Below the pieces are notes generated by a model. The model was not told the origin of the DNA and did not search any database. It saw nothing but the letters and a program-made list of their open reading frames with translations. Below, in pieces: positions 8,112 through 15,678 of a stretch of 18,665 nt of DNA (its first letter is position 1; each line of letters begins with the position of its first letter). Source of the stretch: Kiritimatiellota bacterium (GTDB lineage Bacteria > Verrucomicrobiota > Kiritimatiellia > JAAZAB01); NCBI GenBank assembly GCA_008636095.1, contig VSJD01000212.1, positions 1 to 18,665 on the forward strand. Direction: 5' to 3'. The position numbers were made by a program, and so were the translations under genes.

Positions 8112-9290
8112 ATGACAACGAGCATGGAATCCATCCTGGACGCGTTGCCCCGTATTCGGAATGAGGCCCGGAGCATGCAGGATATCGTCCTGGCCAACCT
8201 GGTGGCCATTGGCGAAGTGCCGGCGCCTTATCAGCATGAAGAAGTTCGCGTCCGCATGATGTTGGAGCGATTCAGCGAATGCGGCTTGCAAAATTGTTCC
8301 ACGGACGCAACCGGCAACGGGCTGGCGATCCTGCCCGGCGCCGAAGGCAAAGCCAATATCTTCCTGTTTTCAAATGTGGATACGTTGGCTGACGAACACG
8401 CCGAGCCTTCGCTTGCTTTTCGAAAAGACGAAATCGTCGGTCCCTTTATTGGTGACAATTCCATGGCCTTGGCCGCCATGGCGTCCCTGCCGATTCTCTT
8501 GGAACGACTTCAGATCCGTTTGAAAGCCAATATTATCGTCATGGGGGCGGTACGTATGCTGGGACACGGAAACCTGGAGGGTTTGAGCGGGTTTCTCAAT
8601 AACAGTGGGATGCCTGTTCAGTACGGCCTTTCACTGGAAGGGGTCCAGTTAGGACGGCTGAATTACGCCTGCCTGGGGCAGTTGTTGTGTGACATCACGG
8701 TGCGATTGCCGGAAGATTATAACTGGGTCCAGTTTGGAGCAACCGGGGCCATTATCTCGATGAACGATATTATCAGCCGGATCAATAAAATCCCCTTGCC
8801 GCGACGTCCGCTTACGACGATCGTCTTCGGCATGATCCGGGGCGGCGTCAGTTATCGAAATATTGCCCGGGAAACCGTGCTAAGTTTTGAAGTCCGTAGC
8901 GAGTCGGCCGATCTGCTAAACCAAGTGGCCCAACAGATAAAGGACATTACGGAAGACGTGGCGGCCAATTCCGGGGTAACCGTCAAGTTCGACATATTTG
9001 CGCGCCGGGCGCCGGGCGGATTGGATATTTCACATCCATTTGTAAAGCAAATGCGCACCATTCACACGGCTTTGGAACTACAGTCGCAGTTATATTCCAC
9101 CACTTTCGCGCTTACTTCCCTGATTGAAAAAAAGATTCCCGCTTTGGTGCTGGGATTGACCACGGGAACACGGCGCGACGATTTGCCGGAAATGGAGGAG
9201 GCCGTCGCAATTGATCCGATGTGGACCGGTCTTGCGCAGTTGGTCGGCGTGTTACTGGCGATTGATGGAGGGTTTTGTGATGTGGTTTAA
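8112..9290 (+). CDS. M20-family peptidase-like protein with degenerate metal site
   Basis: A 392-residue protein with the overall M20 metallopeptidase architecture: an N-terminal catalytic-type domain, a central lid/dimerisation-type segment about 185-295, and the return to the catalytic fold to the end. The opening (IGEVPAPYQHEE at 33-44, DATGNGLAIL at 65-74) and FSNVDTLADE match M20/peptidase T patterns. However, the metal-binding HxD is NxD (N88, D90), the Glu-Glu pair is replaced around R148-M149, and the C-terminal histidine region reads GTRRDDLPE (352-360). D115 and E176 remain. It is therefore likely not a standard zinc peptidase and may be a pseudoenzyme or have another activity. A GGAG lies 11 bases before the ATG. 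Its last 11 bases overlap the GpgS gene, indicating coupled expression with solute synthesis. Exact role unknown. Confidence 0.75.
   Translation: MTTSMESILDALPRIRNEARSMQDIVLANLVAIGEVPAPYQHEEVRVRMMLERFSECGLQNCSTDATGNGLAILPGAEGKANIFLFSNVDTLADEHAEPSLAFRKDEIVGPFIGDNSMALAAMASLPILLERLQIRLKANIIVMGAVRMLGHGNLEGLSGFLNNSGMPVQYGLSLEGVQLGRLNYACLGQLLCDITVRLPEDYNWVQFGATGAIISMNDIISRINKIPLPRRPLTTIVFGMIRGGVSYRNIARETVLSFEVRSESADLLNQVAQQIKDITEDVAANSGVTVKFDIFARRAPGGLDISHPFVKQMRTIHTALELQSQLYSTTFALTSLIEKKIPALVLGLTTGTRRDDLPEMEEAVAIDPMWTGLAQLVGVLLAIDGGFCDVV
9267..9272 (+). promoter_or_regulatory. ribosome binding site fixing the GpgS start
   Basis: GGAGGG lies 7 bases before the ATG at 9280, inside the end of the M20-like gene. 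It selects MWFKQW as the start of GpgS over the longer open frame beginning at 9211, whose extra residues are only the shadow of the upstream gene. Confidence 0.7.
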
Positions 9291-10314
9291 ACAATGGCTT
9301 GCCAAACGGCCGCCCGCAAAGCGGGTCACGCGCCCGCCGGTGGCTGTGGCCGCATGGCTGCAGACGAATACGTTCCATCATTCGCAATTTACCGATTTAC
9401 GCGCCTTGGTTGCGGAAAAGGAAAAACAGCATCTGACGATTTCGCTCTGTATTCCCACACTCAACGAGGAAAAAACCATTGGGAAGGAAATTACGGTCTT
9501 CAAATCGGAATTGATGAGCCGTTATCCCCTGATTGATGAGATCGCCGTGATTGATTCAGGTTCGACCGACAAAACCTGCGAAGTGGCCCGGACCTTTGGC
9601 GCCGAGGCTTACCTTGCCGCCGATATTCTGCCGGAAACCGGGGATCGTAAGGGTAAAGGGGAAAACCTTTGGAAAGCAATTTACCAGCTCAAAGGAGATA
9701 TTATTGTCTATGTGGATGCGGATATAAAAAATATTCATGCCCGTTTCGCGTACGGGTTGCTGGCCCCGCTTCTGCTGAAGCCGGAAGTAAAGTATGTGAA
9801 GGCTTTTTATGACCGCCCCTTGATAGTCTCTAAGGACGTGCGTGTATCGGGAGGAGGCCGGGTGACGGAAATCCTGGTCCGCCCGCTTTTCTCACTTTTC
9901 TTTCCCGACCTGACGGCGATCATTCAGCCGCTTTCCGGGGAATACGCGGCGCGGCGCGAGGTTCTGGATAGCATTCCCTTCCCCATCGGATATGGTGTTG
10001 AGACTGCCCACTTGATTGATATTTATCAGCGCTGGGGGTTGCGGGCCTTTGCCCAGAGCGATTTAGACCAGCGCGTTCATCGCAATCAGTCCACACAGGC
10101 TCTGGGTAAAATGTCCTTCGGTATTTTACAGACCTTTCTATCCAGAGCCCGGGCCTTGGGCCTGATTGGAGAGATGCCGGAACGATCGCAGATCCTCCGC
10201 CAGTTTCAAGTACGCGACAATGTCTACGAACAGGTTGACTCCTTGATTCGGGAAATGGAACGGCCACCGATGCTGGAAATTCCCGCTTACCGGCGGAAAT
10301 TCAAGCGTCCCTAA
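9280..10314 (+). CDS. gpgS: glucosyl-3-phosphoglycerate synthase (GT81-type)
   Basis: A 344-residue cytosolic GT-A glycosyltransferase that would transfer glucose from an NDP-glucose to 3-phosphoglycerate (EC 2.4.1.266), the first step to glucosylglycerate. Family signatures are nearly all present: IPTLNEEKTIG (58-68), IDSGSTD (91-97), KGKGENLW (124-131), the metal-binding DAD (146-148), the GGGRVTE loop (191-197), QPLSGEYAARR (216-226), GYGVE (237-241) and HRN (267-269). About 50 residues precede the core, which is slightly long but not unusual. The gene overlaps the M20-like gene by 11 bases and is followed after 16 bases by a GT4 gene. Glucosylglycerate is a compatible solute used under salt stress or nitrogen limitation and a precursor of larger polysaccharides. 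The assignment rests on motif pattern and is strong; nucleotide-sugar preference is not determined. Confidence 0.92.
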   Translation: MWFKQWLAKRPPAKRVTRPPVAVAAWLQTNTFHHSQFTDLRALVAEKEKQHLTISLCIPTLNEEKTIGKEITVFKSELMSRYPLIDEIAVIDSGSTDKTCEVARTFGAEAYLAADILPETGDRKGKGENLWKAIYQLKGDIIVYVDADIKNIHARFAYGLLAPLLLKPEVKYVKAFYDRPLIVSKDVRVSGGGRVTEILVRPLFSLFFPDLTAIIQPLSGEYAARREVLDSIPFPIGYGVETAHLIDIYQRWGLRAFAQSDLDQRVHRNQSTQALGKMSFGILQTFLSRARALGLIGEMPERSQILRQFQVRDNVYEQVDSLIREMERPPMLEIPAYRRKFKRP

Positions 10315-10330
10315 CATTGCCGCGTTGCGT

Positions 10331-11794
10331 ATGCGTATAGCCATCGTCCATTATCACCTGCGTCCCGGCGGTGTCACCCGCGTGATTCAACATGCTGTGT
10401 CGACCTTGCGGGGGTCGCGTTGCCAGGTCGCGGTGTTGACCGGCTATTTGCCCGATGCAGAAAGTTTTATACCGGGCGCGGTTCATATTGCCCCCGGACT
10501 GGATTATCCGCAATCTGGAACTTCCGGCCAAACGTCATCGCTATTGATCGACACCCTGGAAGCAACAGCACGAAAAGCGCTTGGAGGCCCGCCGGATATA
10601 TGGCATTTCCATAATCATACGCTGGGGAAAAACATTGCGTTGTCGCAGGCCGTCTATCAAATGGCATTGCGTGGGCAGAAACTGCTGCTCCAGATTCACG
10701 ATTTCCCCGAGGACGGACGACCGGCCAATTACCACACGTTGATTGAGAATATAGGCGAAGGCAACCCTGCACTCCTGGCCGCCCGCCTTTATCCCCGGGC
10801 CAACCATGTCCATTATGCCACGATCAACAGCCGCGACCGGGCCTTTCTATGTCAGGCCGGCATGCCGGAATCCCATGTCCATTTGTTGCCCAATGCGATT
10901 GATCTCGGTCACATCAAAGCGATGCAAACGACGCCACCCAATGAATCGGAGCGGTTATTTGTCTATCCAACAAGGGCGCTGCGACGTAAAAACCTGGGTG
11001 AGTTTCTGTTCTGGTCCGCCATCGCCCGACAAGGTGATCGCTTCGCAACAACCCTTGCGCCAACCAGCTCCGCCGACCGTTCGTCTTATCTGCAATGGGT
11101 CGCCCTGGCCCGGCGATTGAAATTGCCCGTGACCTTCGAAATCGGCCGGACGAGTCCCTTGCCGTTTCCTGCCTTGCTCGCATCAGCAACGGCAATAACA
11201 ACCACAAGCGTGGCCGAAGGATTTGGGTTGGCCTTCCTGGAACCCTGGCTGGTCGGGCGTCCGCTGACAGGCCGGGACTTGCCGGAAATCACAGGCGACT
11301 TCAAAACACATCTTATCCGCCTTGACGGTCTTTATCGTCGTCTACTGATTCCCCGCGACTGGATTAACCTGGATACTTTCCGGCATAAAATCAAGGTCGG
11401 CTACGCTCGCTGGCTATCCGCCTATATGCGCCCGGAAACGAAACAGGCTGCAGAACTGGCTTTTAAGGCCGCCCTGCAAGGCGACCGGATAGATTTTGGA
11501 CACCTCGATGAAGCTTTGCAGCAAAGCGTTATCCGCCGTTTGAAGAGTTCCACCGTGATGCGTTCCGAGATTCGCCCGGCGCGTCTCTTCGGCGCCGCGC
11601 CTTCAAAGTCGGTAATTATTAGGAATTGCGATGCAATTCGCCGGATTTACGGACCGGCCCAATACCGGCATCAATTGGAGCGGCTTTATACCCGTGTCGG
11701 CGAATCCGGATCAGGAAAATTGGCTGCTATCTCTGGCGAAGTATTGCTCGATCGTTTCTTGGCCCCGGACCGGTTTTATCTTCTTCGAACATAA
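10331..11794 (+). CDS. GT4-like glycosyltransferase of the glucosylglycerate operon
   Basis: A 487-residue GT-B fold glycosyltransferase. The N-terminus (MRIAIVHYHLRPGGVTRVI) is the classic GT4 nucleotide-fold opening with the glycine loop. The C-terminal donor domain begins near VYPTRALRRKN (211-221) and includes EGFGLAFLE (296-304), the E-x7-E motif of retaining GT4 enzymes. About 150 residues follow the donor motif, longer than in most GT4 proteins, ending in a segment rich in Arg and Tyr. The ATG at 10331 is preferred over the TTG at 10325; no strong ribosome site is seen, so coupling to GpgS translation is likely. Its position between GpgS and the HAD gene suggests it acts on glucosylglycerate or its phosphate, for example adding a second sugar, but the donor and acceptor cannot be read from sequence. 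Confidence 0.8.
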   Translation: MRIAIVHYHLRPGGVTRVIQHAVSTLRGSRCQVAVLTGYLPDAESFIPGAVHIAPGLDYPQSGTSGQTSSLLIDTLEATARKALGGPPDIWHFHNHTLGKNIALSQAVYQMALRGQKLLLQIHDFPEDGRPANYHTLIENIGEGNPALLAARLYPRANHVHYATINSRDRAFLCQAGMPESHVHLLPNAIDLGHIKAMQTTPPNESERLFVYPTRALRRKNLGEFLFWSAIARQGDRFATTLAPTSSADRSSYLQWVALARRLKLPVTFEIGRTSPLPFPALLASATAITTTSVAEGFGLAFLEPWLVGRPLTGRDLPEITGDFKTHLIRLDGLYRRLLIPRDWINLDTFRHKIKVGYARWLSAYMRPETKQAAELAFKAALQGDRIDFGHLDEALQQSVIRRLKSSTVMRSEIRPARLFGAAPSKSVIIRNCDAIRRIYGPAQYRHQLERLYTRVGESGSGKLAAISGEVLLDRFLAPDRFYLLRT

Positions 11795-11802
11795 GAGGCC
11801 CC

Positions 11803-12729
11803 ATGCCACGCAACACACCCACGTGCGGAACAGCCGTTTTGATTAAAACCATAAGGGCGCTTGTGCATCCATTGGCGCCCAAACCCACTGGCGTTCGGCC
11901 AAAGATCCGGTATCTTGCGGGCATCAAGGCCGTGTTATTCGATATTTACGGCACAATGCTGATATCAGCCGCCGGCGAGATAAGTTCCGGGACGGAAACA
12001 AACAAAACACGTGAGTTCATGGCCGCAGCCCAGGCCGTGGGATGGGACGTGGCTGACACCAAAACGGCGGTCTTGTTCGTGGCCGCCTGGCAGCAAAAAA
12101 TTAGAGCGCTCCGGCACAGCCTCCGGCGGGAAGGCATCACGTGTCCCGAAATCAATATCGAACAAGTCTGGCGCGAGGTGCTGACATTATGGCACAACAA
12201 ACAGCAACAAGGCCATCGGTTCGGGCGCGACTACATCCGGCGCCTGGCAATCGAATATGAATGCCGCGTCAATCCTGTTTGGCCCATGCCGGGGCTGGGC
12301 GACGTATTGCCGCGCCTGAACGCAGCCGGCCTGATTCTGGGAATTGTGTCTAATGCGCAATTTTTCACTCCTTTAGCCTTGGCTGCGTTTCCCGAAACCG
12401 GGTGGACGCGCGGCCTCTTTGACAAAACCCTGTGCGCCTGGTCCTACCGCTGGAAGGAAGCAAAACCATCGGCTCGGATGCTGAAAGCAATACTGTATCG
12501 GCTTTCCCGGTATCATGACATTACGCCCAGCGAAACCCTTGTAGTCGGGAATGATATGCGCAACGACATCCTTCCCGCCAGCCGGTTGGGATGCCAAACG
12601 GCGCTCTTCGCCGGCGATGCGCGTTCCCTGCGCTGGCGGGCGGAAAAACCTGAATGCAGGGCTGTCATGCCAAGCCTGATCTTGACCAGGATGGCGCAGT
12701 TGCCTAAGGCCTTGGACAAGTCCATGTAA
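11803..12729 (+). CDS. HAD-superfamily hydrolase, candidate glucosyl-3-phosphoglycerate phosphatase
   Basis: A 308-residue HAD protein. Motif I is FDIYGTM with nucleophile D47, motif II has S183 (IVSNA), motif III is K221 in KEAKPS, and motif IV is GNDMRND (249-255). The residue two after the nucleophile is Tyr49, not the Asp typical of HAD phosphatases; DxYGT is common in haloacid dehalogenase-like members. An N-terminal extension of about 40 residues precedes motif I and a helical cap lies between motifs I and II. The gene starts 8 bases after the GT4 stop, with GAGG 4 bases before the ATG. Operon position suggests removal of phosphate from glucosyl-3-phosphoglycerate, a step done by HAD enzymes in some bacteria and archaea. 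That role is inference and the Tyr makes it uncertain. Confidence 0.85.
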   Translation: MPRNTPTCGTAVLIKTIRALVHPLAPKPTGVRPKIRYLAGIKAVLFDIYGTMLISAAGEISSGTETNKTREFMAAAQAVGWDVADTKTAVLFVAAWQQKIRALRHSLRREGITCPEINIEQVWREVLTLWHNKQQQGHRFGRDYIRRLAIEYECRVNPVWPMPGLGDVLPRLNAAGLILGIVSNAQFFTPLALAAFPETGWTRGLFDKTLCAWSYRWKEAKPSARMLKAILYRLSRYHDITPSETLVVGNDMRNDILPASRLGCQTALFAGDARSLRWRAEKPECRAVMPSLILTRMAQLPKALDKSM

Positions 12730-12839
12730 AAAACGCTGGTACGTAGACATCAATGTTCATGAATGTAATCAGACGGTATTCCTCACGGTGGGTCGTCTGC
12801 CATGTTAATGTTAACGCCATAGTTTCAGGTTATATAAAA

Positions 12840-12845
12840 AGGAGG
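12840..12845 (+). promoter_or_regulatory. strong ribosome binding site of the MscS gene
   Basis: AGGAGG directly after an A-run. The ATG at 12856 is 10 bases downstream and a TTG at 12850 only 4 bases downstream; the ATG is preferred, but the spacing leaves some doubt. Confidence 0.6.
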
Positions 12846-12855
12846 CTTCTTGTTT

Positions 12856-13962
12856 ATGTGGGAATCATTTACACAGATGAATATTGCCGGCATTGAGCTT
12901 TGGAAAGTCCTGGTTTTTTGCTCCGTGATTTTGCTTTCCCTCGTTCTGGGAAGACTCGCGCGTTTTGTTATGGAACGCATTGCCAAGCGGTCGGGTGAGC
13001 AATTAATTGGATTATTCCTGACTTCGCTGTCGCGGCCGGTTGTTATGGCGGCTTTCACTCTGGGGTGGTGGCTCAGCATAACTACCCTGATAAATCTCGG
13101 CCCAAATATCATAAATATGGCAGAGAGTGTCGGTTACATATTGAACGCCATTGCCATCGGTTATGCTTTTTATTCACTTGTTGACATTGTTGACCATTAT
13201 CTTCTCGGCCTTGTTAAGAAAACCGAAAGCAAGGTCGATGACGTACTCGCGCCGCTTATCGGGAAAAGCATCAGAATTACAGTCTTTGTCCTTGTGCTCC
13301 TCAACATCATTCAACAGGCCAGCGGGAAGAGCATTACCACAATTCTTGCCGCTTTGGGAGTCGGCGGGTTAGCCATTGCGCTGGCCGGACAAGACACGAT
13401 CAAAAACTTCTTTGGCTCGCTGGTTATTCTGATGGATAAGCCGTTTGAGATCGGCGAGCGGATCGTGGTTGATAACTATGACGGTCCGGTTGAAAGCATT
13501 GGATTCCGCTCAACAAGAATCCGCACCCTGGAAGGGCACCAGGTAACCATACCGAATTCGGAGATGGTCAACAAAACCGTTCAGAACATAGGCAGACGGC
13601 CACATATCCGGCATCTGGCAAGCATCACCATCACCTATGATACACCTCCCGGGAAAGTCCAGCGGGCGCTGGATATCATTAAGCAGATTTTAAGCAATCA
13701 CGAGGGCATGCATCCGGAATTTCCGCCGCGTGTTTATTTCAATGCTTTCAACGACGCTTCCTTGAATATCATGATGATCTATTGGTATCATCCGCCGGAT
13801 TATTGGGAATACATGAAATTTTCCGAGCGTGTAAACTTGCGGATTCTGGAGCAGTTTCATGCCGCAGGCATTGACTTTGCCTTCCCGACCCAGACGGTTT
13901 ATCTTGCCAATGACGACAAGCGCCAGATGGCATTGAAATTATTACGCGGACGACAACAATGA
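12856..13962 (+). CDS. MscS-family mechanosensitive ion channel
   Basis: A 368-residue inner-membrane protein of the small-conductance mechanosensitive channel family, which opens under membrane tension to release solutes during hypo-osmotic shock. Hydrophobic segments lie at about 15-35, 62-84, 96-120, 140-153 and 162-190, so there are more helices than in E. coli MscS. The last is the Gly/Ala-rich pore helix (AALGVGGLAIALAGQDTIKN, 165-184), followed by the family signature FGSLVILMDKPFEIGERI (186-203) and the beta domain with IPNSEMVNKTVQN. The soluble C-terminal part is of normal length. It begins 126 bases after the HAD gene, so it may belong to the same transcript or have its own promoter. 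Its stop overlaps the symporter start (ATGA). Adjacent solute-synthesis genes support an osmotic role. Confidence 0.94.
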   Translation: MWESFTQMNIAGIELWKVLVFCSVILLSLVLGRLARFVMERIAKRSGEQLIGLFLTSLSRPVVMAAFTLGWWLSITTLINLGPNIINMAESVGYILNAIAIGYAFYSLVDIVDHYLLGLVKKTESKVDDVLAPLIGKSIRITVFVLVLLNIIQQASGKSITTILAALGVGGLAIALAGQDTIKNFFGSLVILMDKPFEIGERIVVDNYDGPVESIGFRSTRIRTLEGHQVTIPNSEMVNKTVQNIGRRPHIRHLASITITYDTPPGKVQRALDIIKQILSNHEGMHPEFPPRVYFNAFNDASLNIMMIYWYHPPDYWEYMKFSERVNLRILEQFHAAGIDFAFPTQTVYLANDDKRQMALKLLRGRQQ

Positions 13963-15581
13963 ACACATTGGACTGGAGTATTGTTGCGTTTTATCTTGTC
14001 GGCATGGTCGGACTGGCGGTATGGCTGGGCCGGACTCAGCGAACGGGCAGCGACTATTTTCTGGGCGGTAACCGGATCGGAAACTGGCCGATCGCTATTT
14101 CCATCATGGCCACCCAGTGTTCCACGAACAGCCTTCTGGGAGCTCCGGCTTTCGTCATAGCCGTCGGCGGTCTTTTATGGCTGCAGTACGAGTTAGCGGT
14201 GCCGCTGGCCATGATCGGGGTAATGATGTTCCTGCTGCCTTTTTTCCGGAGCCAGAATGTCGTTTCGGTATACGAATACCTTGGGCGCCGTTTCGGGCCA
14301 GGGAGCCGCATGGTCCTTTCGCTTCTGTTTCAATTTCTCCGCGCTTTTTCGACCGGGGTAACCGTCTATGGAATCTCGCTCGTTATTCAACAGTTAGTCG
14401 GCCTGCCGTTCTGGGCCTCGGTGTTATTGATCGGCGTCGTGGCGATGATTTACGAATTCCTGGGCGGCATCCGCGCCGACATATATTCGGATGTAATCCA
14501 AATGATCATTCTCTATGTCGGGATTGTCGTGTGCTTAATCTATGCCGTGCATCTGACCGGCGGCTGGAGCGAAATACTTACCGCATTTCCAAAGGAAAAG
14601 ATGCGCACGCTTGATTTCCGGAGCATGGGATTTACCGGTGCGAATCCGTTCGCTTTCTGGCCGATGCTGTTCGGCGGCTTTTTTCTCTACCTGAGCTACT
14701 ACGGATGCGACCAAACACAGGTGCAAAGGGGGCTTTCCACGCGTGATGTAGATGGCGCTAACATGTCGCTTTTCTTGAACGGCATGTTAAGGTTTCCATT
14801 GACGCTCACCTATTGCCTGATCGGGGTGGCGATCGGCGCTTACATAATCAAGCACCCGGCTTTTCTGGAGCACTTGATTGACCCCTCGACAAACACAGTA
14901 AACTACAATCTGGCCGTGCCCTCCTTCTGTCTGCATGTCTTGCCGCATGGGATGATCGGATTAATTATGGTGGCCATGTTTGCCGCGGCCATGTCTTCGC
15001 TGGATTCCACGCTCAACTCGCTTTCCGCCTTAACGATCCGTGACGTCGTGGAGCGGTTCCGGTCCGCAGGCCCCTTGAATGAACGCGAGATGATCCGTTG
15101 GGGGCGTTTGATTACCGTTGGATGGGGAATCCTGTGTATGACATTTTCGTTTTTTGTCGGAAACATTTCCACCTCAATAATTGAGACCATCAACAAAATC
15201 GGCTCGCTGGTCAATGGTCCGATTCTGGCAACGTTCCTGCTGGCGACGCTGACCCGGCGCGCCAATGATCCGGGCGTGATGGCGGGGATTATCGCCGGAT
15301 TTATCGCCAACCTTATGACATGGTTGTTGTTGCCGGGTGTCTCCTGGCTATGGTGGAACGTCAGCGGTTGCCTGATAACGTTCAGCGTGGGATACGGCGC
15401 CAGCTTTCTGTTCCGCTCACCACCGGTTCCGAATCTGGAGGCGCTTGTCTATCAGGCTGATGCGGCAAAACAGTTCAACTACCGCCGGAACTGGCGTGTT
15501 TATCTATGGATTCTGGCGGGATATTTCTTTTTTCTGATTCTCGTTCTCAAGGGAATCGAATGGATATTAAAAGTTATGTAA
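13959..15581 (+). CDS. sodium/solute symporter (SSS/SLC5 family)
   Basis: A 540-residue integral membrane transporter that would couple substrate uptake to the sodium gradient. Signatures of the family are visible: SDYFLGGNRIGNWPIAIS (31-48), the unwound first core helix around ATQCSTNSLLGAP (51-63), FLGGIRADIYSDVIQM (167-182), DQTQVQRGLS (251-260), and SSLDSTLNS (346-354), the helix holding the Na2-site serines. About 13 hydrophobic segments span the length. The substrate cannot be read; sugars, amino acids, pantothenate-like compounds and compatible solutes are all known for the family. Translational coupling to the MscS gene (ATGA) and the nearby solute operon make osmolyte uptake an attractive inference. 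A weak terminator-like hairpin follows. Confidence 0.93.
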   Translation: MNTLDWSIVAFYLVGMVGLAVWLGRTQRTGSDYFLGGNRIGNWPIAISIMATQCSTNSLLGAPAFVIAVGGLLWLQYELAVPLAMIGVMMFLLPFFRSQNVVSVYEYLGRRFGPGSRMVLSLLFQFLRAFSTGVTVYGISLVIQQLVGLPFWASVLLIGVVAMIYEFLGGIRADIYSDVIQMIILYVGIVVCLIYAVHLTGGWSEILTAFPKEKMRTLDFRSMGFTGANPFAFWPMLFGGFFLYLSYYGCDQTQVQRGLSTRDVDGANMSLFLNGMLRFPLTLTYCLIGVAIGAYIIKHPAFLEHLIDPSTNTVNYNLAVPSFCLHVLPHGMIGLIMVAMFAAAMSSLDSTLNSLSALTIRDVVERFRSAGPLNEREMIRWGRLITVGWGILCMTFSFFVGNISTSIIETINKIGSLVNGPILATFLLATLTRRANDPGVMAGIIAGFIANLMTWLLLPGVSWLWWNVSGCLITFSVGYGASFLFRSPPVPNLEALVYQADAAKQFNYRRNWRVYLWILAGYFFFLILVLKGIEWILKVM

Positions 15582-15613
15582 TTACGCAAAAAGCAATTAG
15601 TTTCCCGGCGGCT

Positions 15614-15651
15614 GGCAAATGCTTGCCTGTGAATATCCAAGGCACTTTTTT
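15614..15651 (+). terminator. possible intrinsic terminator after the symporter gene
   Basis: TGCCT (15624-15628) and AGGCA (15640-15644) form a 5-bp stem followed by CTTTTTT (15645-15651). A competing perfect hairpin GGCAA-ATGC-TTGCC (15614-15627) overlaps its left side. The stem is short, so efficiency is doubtful. It is well placed between convergent genes. Confidence 0.35.
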
Positions 15652-15678
15652 GGCAACGCGTTTATGCCGGCATTATAT

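Noticed and set aside
12770..12799. CAGACG/CGTCTG inverted repeat between the HAD and mscS genes
   Set aside because: Only a 6-bp stem around an 18-base loop with no T-tract; not enough to call a terminator or operator.
12831..12836. TATATA as a -10 box for mscS
   Set aside because: A start point from it would fall on the ribosome binding site and leave no leader; no matching -35 at correct spacing.
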